Below, one piece after another: positions 1 through 6,385 of a DNA stretch of 11,177 nt (positions are counted from its first letter, which is position 1; the number at the start of each line of letters is the position of its first letter). The position numbers and the translations under genes are program-made. Source of the DNA: Pseudomonadota bacterium. GTDB taxonomy: Bacteria > Pseudomonadota > Alphaproteobacteria > Paracaedibacterales > CAIULA01. The notes under the pieces were generated by a model, which saw only the letters and a program-made list of their open reading frames with translations, searched no databases and was not told the DNA's origin. Location: contig JAJZHT010000028.1 in NCBI GenBank assembly GCA_021804455.1, forward strand, positions 1-11,177, written 5' to 3'.

Positions 1-1
1 C

Positions 2-190
2 TTAACACCGCTATTCGTCGCTAGGCAACTTCATTATACGTCCCCTTCGCCTCAAGGCGAGGGATTTTATATCCCCGAAGGGGACATTAACCCATTGTTA
101 ACGATTGGAAGTTATATTCCCACCCTCCGGCCCCCGGCCGCCCAGGGGAATGTCTTCACCATAGCAGAAGAGTGGTTAATTCCTTCTTAA
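2..190 (+). CDS. 3' end of an unrecognised protein (partial)
   Basis: An open frame enters from the left edge and ends at TAA 188-190, giving the last 62 residues of a protein whose start lies outside the window. I do not recognise the family. The tail reads as soluble sequence without an obvious membrane segment, includes a proline-rich piece (IPTLRPPAAQ) and ends AEEWLIPS. Residues around SPSPQGEG and FYIPEGD are encoded by a 46-base palindromic element at 40-85, so part of this tail may come from a small inserted repeat. The gene converges on the methyltransferase gene at 309. The other plus-strand frames contain early stops here (for example TAG at 22-24). The call rests only on frame openness and a GC-rich codon pattern, so it could also be decayed or non-coding sequence. 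Confidence 0.4.
   Translation, partial: LTPLFVARQLHYTSPSPQGEGFYIPEGDINPLLTIGSYIPTLRPPAAQGNVFTIAEEWLIPS
40..85. repeat. 46-bp nested palindromic element (REP/RPE-like)
   Basis: Perfect 10-base inverted arms GTCCCCTTCG (40-49) and CGAAGGGGAC (76-85) enclose a second perfect hairpin, TCGCCT-CA-AGGCGA, at 47-60. The two stems share bases 47-49, so they are alternative or nested folds. The element is GC-rich against AT-rich surroundings and lies in an open reading frame. That is reminiscent of small palindromic repeats that insert in frame in alphaproteobacterial genes, such as Rickettsia palindromic elements. No second copy exists in this window, so a dispersed repeat family is inference. Confidence 0.45.
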
Positions 191-308
191 TATTCAGAAC
201 CGATCCAACAAAAAAGTTTCCTCAGTGTCGCCAAAAAATTATACAAGACAGCCCTCATAAAAAGGTCATGATTGATTCTTGTTTAAAATCCTGATTTTCT
301 TAAGGGAC

Positions 309-1010
309 TTAAGCATCCAAACTGAAAGTAGGAGATAAACTCAAATCCAGATTAACGGGAGCGAAAGCATCAAATAAAATTTCCTTATCTCCCTGAATGT
401 TCTGTTTTATACCCTGACATAGGGGCACCTTATCTTGGCTTAAGGATGAACCCTTTAAAAGTGCCAGAATAAACCCCTCTTTTGAAAGCTGCTGAACATA
501 AAGAGGGGGGATCTCACAAAGAGCGCCCCCATCAACCAAAATACAATCAAAAGGACCTTCTTCAGGAAGACCTTCTTTTAGATCCTCTTTTTTGTAGAAA
601 GAAATATTATCAAAAGCTGCCAAATTTTGCTGGGCCAGAGTTAATAAAGAATCCTGATTTTCAACAAAAAAAATTGTGAACCCCAGTTGATGAATCAAAG
701 CCGCGCTATAACCGCTTCCGCCCGCAAGAAGAAGAATTTTTTTAGATTGATCTTTGAAGGAGAAAAGGGGGAAAAGCAAACGTGTTAAGGTTAAAGGCGT
801 TAACAGAAAACGTTTATTGGCGTGTTGTTCTAAAGGAAAATTCCTGTCGGCGGTATAATGCCCGCGATAAAGAGGTGGAATAAATTTCTGCCTTGGGGTG
901 CTTAATAAAGCCTGGATAAAAAAATCAGGTAAAACCATATGGGGACTTAATTGGGTTTGAATCATATGGGCCAAAGGATTACCTGTAAAATTTTCTGAAT
1001 AAAAAGACAA
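309..1010 (-). CDS. Protein-L-isoaspartate O-methyltransferase family protein
   Basis: A SAM-dependent methyltransferase of the PCMT family (COG2518), 233 residues from the preferred start. In order it shows an N-terminal MIQTQLSPHMV and STPRQKFIPP block typical of alphaproteobacterial members, a RFLLTPLTLTRLL segment, the SAM-binding loop LLLAGGSGYSAA (about 93-104), the acidic strand FDCILVDGG (about 154-162), and a C-terminal FDAFAPV block. Canonical PIMT carries GQTIS before the SAM loop. Here, as in the alphaproteobacterial paralogues, that stretch is replaced, so true isoaspartyl repair activity is uncertain. The start is TTG at 1010: TAAGG lies six bases upstream and the resulting N-terminus fits the family. 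A longer TTG start at 1052 (247 residues) and an ATG at 965 are alternatives. Transcribed divergently from tRNA-Cys. Confidence 0.85.
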   Translation of the reverse strand: MSFYSENFTGNPLAHMIQTQLSPHMVLPDFFIQALLSTPRQKFIPPLYRGHYTADRNFPLEQHANKRFLLTPLTLTRLLFPLFSFKDQSKKILLLAGGSGYSAALIHQLGFTIFFVENQDSLLTLAQQNLAAFDNISFYKKEDLKEGLPEEGPFDCILVDGGALCEIPPLYVQQLSKEGFILALLKGSSLSQDKVPLCQGIKQNIQGDKEILFDAFAPVNLDLSLSPTFSLDA

Positions 1011-1016
1011 AATAAA

Positions 1017-1021
1017 CCTTA
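1017..1021 (-). promoter_or_regulatory. Ribosome binding site deciding the methyltransferase start
   Basis: On the minus strand TAAGG is followed by six bases and then TTG at 1010-1008. This is the best Shine-Dalgarno placement among the candidate starts. The ATG at 965 has no good purine tract at the right distance, and the TTG at 1052 has only a weak AAGAGA. Confidence 0.45.
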
Positions 1022-1038
1022 AAAGTTTGCGAGAGGGG

Positions 1039-1067
1039 TTGACCAAAAACAACTATCTCTTTATATC
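1039..1067 (+). promoter_or_regulatory. Sigma70-like promoter for tRNA-Cys
   Basis: TTGACC (1039-1044, five of six consensus bases) is followed by exactly 17 bases and TATATC (1062-1067, four of six). Transcription would begin near 1074, leaving about 38 bases of leader before the mature tRNA at 1112. The promoter overlaps the upstream region of the divergent methyltransferase gene. On the other strand TATAAA at 1065-1060 could serve as its -10, but with a poor -35. Confidence 0.55.
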
Positions 1068-1111
1068 CTGAAAGAGGAACGCTAGAAAGTTAAAATTTTC
1101 TGGAAATCTTT

Positions 1112-1185
1112 GGCCGGGTGGCAGAGTGGTCATGCAGAGGATTGCAAATCCTTGTACGTCGGTTCGATTCCGGTCCCGGCCTCCA
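1112..1185 (+). tRNA. tRNA-Cys (anticodon GCA)
   Basis: A complete 74-base cloverleaf with encoded CCA. The acceptor stem is GGCCGGG (1112-1118) paired with CCCGGCC (1175-1181), followed by discriminator T and CCA (1183-1185). The short D stem is GCA (1121-1123) with TGC (1133-1135). The anticodon stem is GAGGA/TCCTT around loop TTGCAAA, with anticodon GCA at 1144-1146. The T stem GTCGG/CCGGT encloses TTCGATT. Outer pairs of the T stem are G-U and U-G, and the anticodon stem opens with a G-U pair; all still pair. U73 as discriminator is the expected identity element for cysteinyl-tRNA synthetase. No clear terminator follows. Confidence 0.97.
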
Positions 1186-1269
1186 TTAAGATTATCCGTT
1201 CCTTTTTCTCTTTATCCAGTTAGTTTGAGTATCTTTACGATTTTCTAACCTTTTTACTCTAAGATAAAA

Positions 1270-1285
1270 GCAAATTTATATTTGC
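1270..1285. repeat. Small perfect hairpin upstream of the acyl-CoA reductase
   Basis: GCAAAT, loop TTAT, ATTTGC forms a perfect six-base-pair inverted repeat ending 16 bases before the GTG start at 1302. It may be a transcription-factor operator or a 5' leader hairpin affecting translation, since the GTG has no convincing Shine-Dalgarno sequence. No role can be proven from sequence. The rest of the gap 1186-1301 is T-rich, with no small ORF and no promoter good enough to call. Confidence 0.3.
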
Positions 1286-1301
1286 GTTTGTTGCCAGCAT
1301 C

Positions 1302-2765
1302 GTGAAACTTTCTGATCTTCTTACAGCCAAAAACATCCTGATTACAGGCGTTACGGGTTTCGTGGGAAAAGTATTTTTATTGCAAGTTTTAGACCAGTTT
1401 CCTGGGGTTAATAAAATTTACATTCTTATCCGTTCTGGTAAAAGACAATCGGCTCAAGAACGGTTTTTATCCCTGCAAACAACACCTTCCTTTTTACATT
1501 TAAAACACGAAAAACCTTCTTTCGGCACTTTGTGGAATGAAAAAGTTCACCTTATAGAGGGGGATATCTGTCAAAAAAATATTTTTTTAGACCTTGACCA
1601 ACGAGCGCACTTATTAAAAGAAATTGATATTGTTGTAAATTGTGCAGCTATTACTGCCTTTCAAGCGAGCTTTAAAAAGGCTGTTGAAACCAATATTTAT
1701 GGCGTAGAGAATCTTTGCGATTTCGTCAAGCAAAGCGAAAAAGCGCGTTTGGTGCACACATCAACAGCATACATAGCTGGTGAAAAAGATGGCTACGTTC
1801 CTGAAATATTGCAGGGTGAAAACTCTCCTAATGGAAAAAGTTTTGATTACGAGACTGAAAGAAAATGGATTGAAGGAAAAATTGAAGATTTAATCAATCC
1901 AAGCCAAACAAACCATGAAGATGACCCAAAAATGATCGGGATAGAACGGGCGCGTCAATGGGGATGGCTGAATACTTATATTTACACCAAAGCTTTGGGA
2001 GAAAAAACCATCCAAAGGAATCTTTCTCCAGAACAATTTTCCATTGTACGCCCCTCCATCATTGAATCATCGGTGCAGTTTCCTATGGCGGGTTGGAACG
2101 AAGGATTGAATACAACGGGTACGTTCCTTTATCTTAACCAGCAAGGATATCGTTTTTTTGTTGCTGAACCTCAAAATACGATTGATATCATCCCCGTTGA
2201 TATTGTAACCAGCACTTTATTGGCCGTGTGCGGCGCTGTTCTTACAGGTCATCATCAACCTGTTTACCATATCGGGACTTCTGACTCTTCTCCCCTTATG
2301 ATAGAAACATTTAAAGAATATTGTTATCATTGGCTTAAAGAATCTAAACAGGCTTCAGGGTTTTTCCCACGTTTGATGTTTTCAATAAAACCTCGGCTTG
2401 TAAAACCCAAAAGCCTTTTTACAGCCACAGGTCTTCTGATAAAGTTTGAGAAATTTTGTTCTTTTTTTGAAAAATGGCATCTTAAAATACAAACTTTTCA
2501 TTTTCTAAAGTTATTGAAAAAAAAATTAGCCGTTATGAGTATGACAGAAACCGCTTTTCAAGATTTTTCTTATTATCATACTTACATTTTTGAGAATAAA
2601 AATCGCATGATGCTTTGTTATGATGATTTTCATAACCACCAAAAGACCATACAGGATTGGCGAGCCTACTGTTTTGAAAAACATTTGCCAGGGCTTAATC
2701 AATGGGTTTTTAATCACCTTCCCAAAATCCTTCAAACCCAGGACGCAACCGAGACATCCCCATGA
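1302..2765 (+). CDS. Alcohol-forming fatty acyl-CoA reductase
   Basis: Predicted to reduce long-chain fatty acyl-CoA (or acyl-ACP) with NADPH to the fatty alcohol through an aldehyde. The 487-residue protein has the FAR layout. An N-terminal extended-SDR Rossmann domain carries GxxGxxG (G16, G19, G22 in LITGVTGFVGK) and IYILIRSGKR. The active site is Y226-x-x-x-K230 in NTYIYTKALGE, with T153/S154/T155 as the likely serine/threonine position. RPSIIES (250-256) and IDIIPVD (294-300) are strongly FAR-like. The C-terminal 'sterile' domain shows YIFENKN and WRAYCFEKHLPGLNQ (about 453-467). Length is close to the roughly 510-residue Marinobacter-type enzymes. Start is GTG 1302, the only usable start after an upstream in-frame stop, with no obvious Shine-Dalgarno. 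Its TGA overlaps the next gene's ATG (ATGA). Chain-length preference cannot be read from sequence. Confidence 0.88.
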   Translation: MKLSDLLTAKNILITGVTGFVGKVFLLQVLDQFPGVNKIYILIRSGKRQSAQERFLSLQTTPSFLHLKHEKPSFGTLWNEKVHLIEGDICQKNIFLDLDQRAHLLKEIDIVVNCAAITAFQASFKKAVETNIYGVENLCDFVKQSEKARLVHTSTAYIAGEKDGYVPEILQGENSPNGKSFDYETERKWIEGKIEDLINPSQTNHEDDPKMIGIERARQWGWLNTYIYTKALGEKTIQRNLSPEQFSIVRPSIIESSVQFPMAGWNEGLNTTGTFLYLNQQGYRFFVAEPQNTIDIIPVDIVTSTLLAVCGAVLTGHHQPVYHIGTSDSSPLMIETFKEYCYHWLKESKQASGFFPRLMFSIKPRLVKPKSLFTATGLLIKFEKFCSFFEKWHLKIQTFHFLKLLKKKLAVMSMTETAFQDFSYYHTYIFENKNRMMLCYDDFHNHQKTIQDWRAYCFEKHLPGLNQWVFNHLPKILQTQDATETSP

Positions 2766-3486
2766 CACTTTCCCCTATATGTATTGGTTTTTTATTTTTG
2801 ATTTTACGAAGTACCCTTGTTTTTGGTTTTCAAAGGCTATCCAAAACTCCCTGGGCTTCCAGGCATCGTATCGACAGAACTTCCATTCCCTTAGAGCAAG
2901 AACAACGCGAACATTCTCGCTGGTTTTTAGGAATGGTCCTTGATTCCACGTTATTATATTTTCTTCTCTCTCTTCATGTTTTCCAGTTTTCTTCTCAGCA
3001 TGGTTTTATTTTTATAGGATTCTTATTGTGGAACCTGTCTATTATGGCTATCACCGCTTGCTTCACAGCCATAGGTATTTATACAAACACCACCATATCA
3101 TTCATCATTTATCGGTTGTTGTTCAGCCCATCACCTCGTATACATTTACATTTTTAGAAAGACTTTCTTACACTCTTCTCTTCAGTTTACCAGCCATCCT
3201 TTTAAATTTCATAACGGGTATTTCACTTGAGGCTCTTTTTGTCTATTACCTTGTTTTTGACGCTTTGAACAGTTTGGGTCATTTGAATACCGAAATTTTC
3301 CCGGATGGGTATCAACAAAGTTTTCTAAAATGGGTTCTTTATACCCCCAGTTTTCATCGCCAACATCACAAACGCTATATCAAGAATTATTGTTTATTTA
3401 TGCCAATCTTTGACAAATTAGGGGGGACAGTTTGCCCACATACAGAGGAAGTTTTTGTTCAAGCAAAGAAAGGTTATAAAAGATAA
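2762..3486 (+). pseudogene. Fatty acid hydroxylase / sterol desaturase family protein, frameshifted
   Basis: A membrane di-iron oxygenase-family gene (COG3000 type) split between two frames. The first part runs from ATG 2762 with hydrophobic segments (ICIGFLFLILRSTLVFGF, LLYFLLSLHVF). The second part continues one frame back to TAA 3484-3486, with the histidine boxes HRLLH (3052-3066), HHHIIHH (3088-3108), LGHLN (His 3280-3282) and FHRQHH (3352-3369), plus a hydrophobic stretch in between. The first frame left unshifted stops at 3157 and encodes no box; the second has no start except GTG 3028, which drops the N-terminal membrane segments. One extra T in the T5 run at 3009-3013 would restore a 241-residue protein reading IFYRILIVEPVYYGYHR. 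The break may be a real mutation or a sequencing indel. ATGA overlap with the reductase implies coupled translation and a shared lipid substrate. Confidence 0.8.
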
Positions 3487-3530
3487 ACCTATTAGACTGT
3501 TGATTGAAAACGCCCCCTTATTAACAGCTC

Positions 3531-3560
3531 TTGAGAAAGTACCTTGCCTATGTCTAAATA
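3531..3560 (+). promoter_or_regulatory. Weak candidate promoter before addB
   Basis: TTGAGA (3531-3536, five of six) is followed by 18 bases and TAAATA (3555-3560, three of six). If used, transcription would start at or beside ATG 3566, giving a leaderless addB message. This would fit the lack of a well-spaced Shine-Dalgarno there, but the -10 match is poor. Confidence 0.2.
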
Positions 3561-3565
3561 GGGAC

Positions 3566-6385
3566 ATGAAGCGAGAAGGCCCCTACCCCAATCTTTTTGG
3601 TATCCCCTTTGGGAAGCATTTTAGCCGTGAACTTGTTCAGTCTTTACAAAACAAGGCCCGATCACCCTTTGATTTAGCCCAAACGGTTGTTTTTGTGCCT
3701 ACCATCCGAGGGGTTTCCATACTAAAAAAGATATTTTATCAGAACGCAACAAACCAAGGACTGTTGTTGCCAAGAATTATTCCTCTGAATGACTTTAGGG
3801 ATGATTTTATCCTAGAGGCTGATTTAGACGAATCCATTCCACCCCCTGTTAATAAATGGCAGAGACTGGGGTTACTAACCCAAATGGTTCTTAAGATCCC
3901 GGGATACACGTCACCCCCTCGTGCCTTAAAAATGGCTGAATCTTTGGCCGATTTGCTTGATGAGATTGAATTATTAAATCTTGACACCTCCCAGCTTGAA
4001 ACCTTGGTCAGCGCGGATTATGCAGAACATTGGCAAGTTACCCTAAAGTTTCTAACAATCATCAGTCAACAATGGCCTGGAATCCTGAAAGAGTATCAAG
4101 TCATCGGTCCACAGGCACGAACGCATACTCTTCTTACAAATTTGGCCAAAGAATGGCAAAAAAATCCACCGACTCACCGTATTGTAATCGCCGGTACAAC
4201 AGGAACCGTTCCAGCCACAGCGCATTTGATCAAAACGATTCTATCGCTTCCCCGGGGGGAAGTTTATTTATCTGGCTTTTCAGAAGAGTCTTTGCAAAAA
4301 AAACTTTCCCTTTCTCATCCTTTATATACCCTAAGTTGCCTTTTAAAATTTTTGAATGTTTCTCCTCAAGAAGTTATTCCCTTAAAGTCCACGTCCATAC
4401 AAAGATCCGACCGTCAACAGCTAATCTATACAGCCATGAAGGAAGATTCTCTTGATCTTCCATCTTCCTTTTCGCCTGTTGACGCGCCTTCTATGGTTAC
4501 GTGCAAAGATTTAAGAACCGAAGCCAGAGTCATTGCCCTCATCATGCGGCAGGCAATTGAAACAACAACGGGCCCTATTGTTTTGATTACGGCTCATCAG
4601 AACCTTGCCACCTGGGTGCAACAAGAGTTAAAGCGCTGGGATTTGGTGGCAGATCGGTCCGATGGTGTCCCTTTATCACAAACCCCTGTCGGCACGTTTG
4701 TATTATTGGTTGCTGATTATCTGATATTTCCAACGGTTTCTAATTTTTTGGCGGTTCTAAAACATCCTCTTTGCGGTCAACAAAACCGCCCCAAGCATCT
4801 TAAAAATGTTCGCAAGATGGAAAAGGATGTGATTCGCCGCCCTGAGTTCGAATTTCATCAGCTTCAATCTTTGACGCAACATGAATTCCCTGACTTATAC
4901 AACTGGCTTGAACCTCTTTTAATCCTTGTGAAAGATGCCTCTTTATTAACCGGAAAACAGAATCTTTTTGACCTTGTCAATTACCATTTCAAAACATGCG
5001 AACAACTGACCCAAGCTGAGGAAACATACCCCTTATGGAAGCAAGAGGATGGCTTGGCTATGAAAAACTTTTATCAAGACCTTTTGGATAAGGCCCATTA
5101 TTTTCCTGCCCTCATGTCAACGGATTACCCCTCTTTTTTAAAAAAACTGATGGAGAAAGAGGCTAAAATTCACGATCAAACAGGAATAGGATCACGCCTA
5201 CAGATTTTGGGGGTGTTGGAAGCCCGTCTTGTTGATGCCGAGGTTGTCATCCTGGGAGGTCTAAACGAGGGGAGTTGGCCTCCCACCGTGACAGAGGACT
5301 TTTGGTTAAGCCGTTCGATGCGGCAATCTTTAGGTCTTCCTCTTCCCGAACGACGTTTGGGACAATCAGCCCATTATTTTTGCGGTTGCTTTTACGCGCC
5401 TTATTTGTATTTAACCCGCAGCGAAGAGGAAGACGGCGTCCCTACCCTTCCCAGCCGCTGGTGGCAACGCTTGGAAGCTGTTCATTTAAAAAACCAACAC
5501 CTTTTCTCGAATTCTGCAGCCATTCCCTGGCAGGCATGGGCAAAGGCTTTAACAGGAGAAGAAGACATCCAAGCTCTTCCCCCCCCTCTTCCAAAACCTC
5601 CAACAAAGGCACGTCCTAAACATTTTTCAGTAACCGATATTGAACGATGGATGCGTGACCCCTATGGTATCTATGCGAAGCATTGTCTTAAACTTTCCCC
5701 TTTGCCAGAAATTTCTGCATCTTCTGCTGTTCAACAAGGGCGCTTAATTCATAAAGTTTTGGACCCTTACATCAAAACTTACGGTCAAGAGAATCCTAGC
5801 GTTGAAAATTTGTTGAATTTGGCCTTCCCCTTTTTCCAGAAAAATATCCTTAGCCAAACATTTTGGTGGCAACGATTTCAAAAAATCGCCTATTGGTTTA
5901 TTGAGCAGCTTCACAAACGGCAAGGGACCTCCTTCTTAAGTGAACACAGGTTAGAAGCCAGTATTACGATTCAAAACCAAACCTTCACCTTAAGGGCTAT
6001 AGCCGACCGTTTGGATAAGACCCAAGATTTGATAAAAGTTGTCGACTATAAAACAGGTTCTTTACCCAGTATGCAGGACATTCAACAAGGTTTTTCTCCG
6101 CAGTTACCTCTAGAAGCTTGGTTGGTGCAACAACAATGTTTTGCGGAGCCTGCCGTGGCGATGGAATTATGGCATCTAACAGGCAAAGAGCCGGGTGGAA
6201 AAATTGTTCCTGTAAATACGGACCTTGAGTTCTTAAAACAAACAGAACAAGGATTAAGGCGTTTATTGACTGTGTTTATGGATTCCAACACACCCTATCT
6301 TGCCTGCCCAAACCCTGATGTGAGTCCTGCCTATAATGAGTATGCTCATCTCGAACGCTTAAAAGAATGGCAGGGACGGTCATGA
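3566..6385 (+). CDS. addB: Double-strand break repair protein AddB
   Basis: Subunit of the AddAB helicase-nuclease that resects double-strand DNA ends for RecA-dependent repair. From ATG 3566 it has 939 residues. The N-terminal UvrD-like helicase fold is degenerate: where a Walker A would lie it reads VVFVPTIRGVSIL, as in alphaproteobacterial AddB, so it is not a motor. LLLPRI and LGGLNEGSWPP are family hallmarks. The C-terminal PD-(D/E)XK nuclease is intact: H729 in RLIHKVLD, D814 in IADRLD, D827/K829 in VDYKTG and Q846 in QLPLEAW. The C-terminal CxxC cluster of Bacillus-type Fe-S AddB is absent; only one cysteine (YLACP) follows the nuclease core. A TTG at 3455 has a better Shine-Dalgarno (GAGGAAG) but adds 37 residues unlike the family and overlaps the hydroxylase. 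Stop overlaps addA by ATGA. Confidence 0.93.
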   Translation: MKREGPYPNLFGIPFGKHFSRELVQSLQNKARSPFDLAQTVVFVPTIRGVSILKKIFYQNATNQGLLLPRIIPLNDFRDDFILEADLDESIPPPVNKWQRLGLLTQMVLKIPGYTSPPRALKMAESLADLLDEIELLNLDTSQLETLVSADYAEHWQVTLKFLTIISQQWPGILKEYQVIGPQARTHTLLTNLAKEWQKNPPTHRIVIAGTTGTVPATAHLIKTILSLPRGEVYLSGFSEESLQKKLSLSHPLYTLSCLLKFLNVSPQEVIPLKSTSIQRSDRQQLIYTAMKEDSLDLPSSFSPVDAPSMVTCKDLRTEARVIALIMRQAIETTTGPIVLITAHQNLATWVQQELKRWDLVADRSDGVPLSQTPVGTFVLLVADYLIFPTVSNFLAVLKHPLCGQQNRPKHLKNVRKMEKDVIRRPEFEFHQLQSLTQHEFPDLYNWLEPLLILVKDASLLTGKQNLFDLVNYHFKTCEQLTQAEETYPLWKQEDGLAMKNFYQDLLDKAHYFPALMSTDYPSFLKKLMEKEAKIHDQTGIGSRLQILGVLEARLVDAEVVILGGLNEGSWPPTVTEDFWLSRSMRQSLGLPLPERRLGQSAHYFCGCFYAPYLYLTRSEEEDGVPTLPSRWWQRLEAVHLKNQHLFSNSAAIPWQAWAKALTGEEDIQALPPPLPKPPTKARPKHFSVTDIERWMRDPYGIYAKHCLKLSPLPEISASSAVQQGRLIHKVLDPYIKTYGQENPSVENLLNLAFPFFQKNILSQTFWWQRFQKIAYWFIEQLHKRQGTSFLSEHRLEASITIQNQTFTLRAIADRLDKTQDLIKVVDYKTGSLPSMQDIQQGFSPQLPLEAWLVQQQCFAEPAVAMELWHLTGKEPGGKIVPVNTDLEFLKQTEQGLRRLLTVFMDSNTPYLACPNPDVSPAYNEYAHLERLKEWQGRS
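6372..6376 (+). promoter_or_regulatory. Ribosome binding site deciding the addA start
   Basis: AGGGA sits five bases before ATG 6382, inside the end of addB. It favours this start over ATG 6367, which lacks a comparable site and would add only five residues (MAGTV). Confidence 0.5.

Noticed and set aside
299..313. Hairpin CTTAAG-GGA-CTTAAG across the methyltransferase stop codon as a terminator
   Set aside because: The stem is AT-rich and short and is not followed by a T tract on either strand.
482..679. Plus-strand frame of 65 codons
   Set aside because: It lies antisense inside the methyltransferase gene and has no family features; a shadow frame.
1186..1301. Promoter for the reductase gene (TTGAGT at 1225 or TTTACG at 1234)
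   Set aside because: No -10 at acceptable spacing matches better than about half of the consensus.
2526..2768. Minus-strand frame of 80 codons
   Set aside because: Antisense to the reductase C-terminal domain, which is clearly coding on the plus strand.
2620..2943. Plus-strand frame of 107 codons across the reductase/hydroxylase junction
   Set aside because: It overlaps two genes in another frame and reads as low-quality sequence. It shares the frame of the later hydroxylase part but is cut off from it by TGA at 2941.
3009..3028. Programmed -1 frameshifting in the hydroxylase gene
   Set aside because: No in-frame X XXY YYZ heptamer was found; a single-base indel in the T run is simpler.
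4030..5619. Alternate-frame plus-strand ORFs (4030-4455 and 5275-5619)
   Set aside because: They lie inside addB in another frame and encode serine/arginine-rich sequence without family features.
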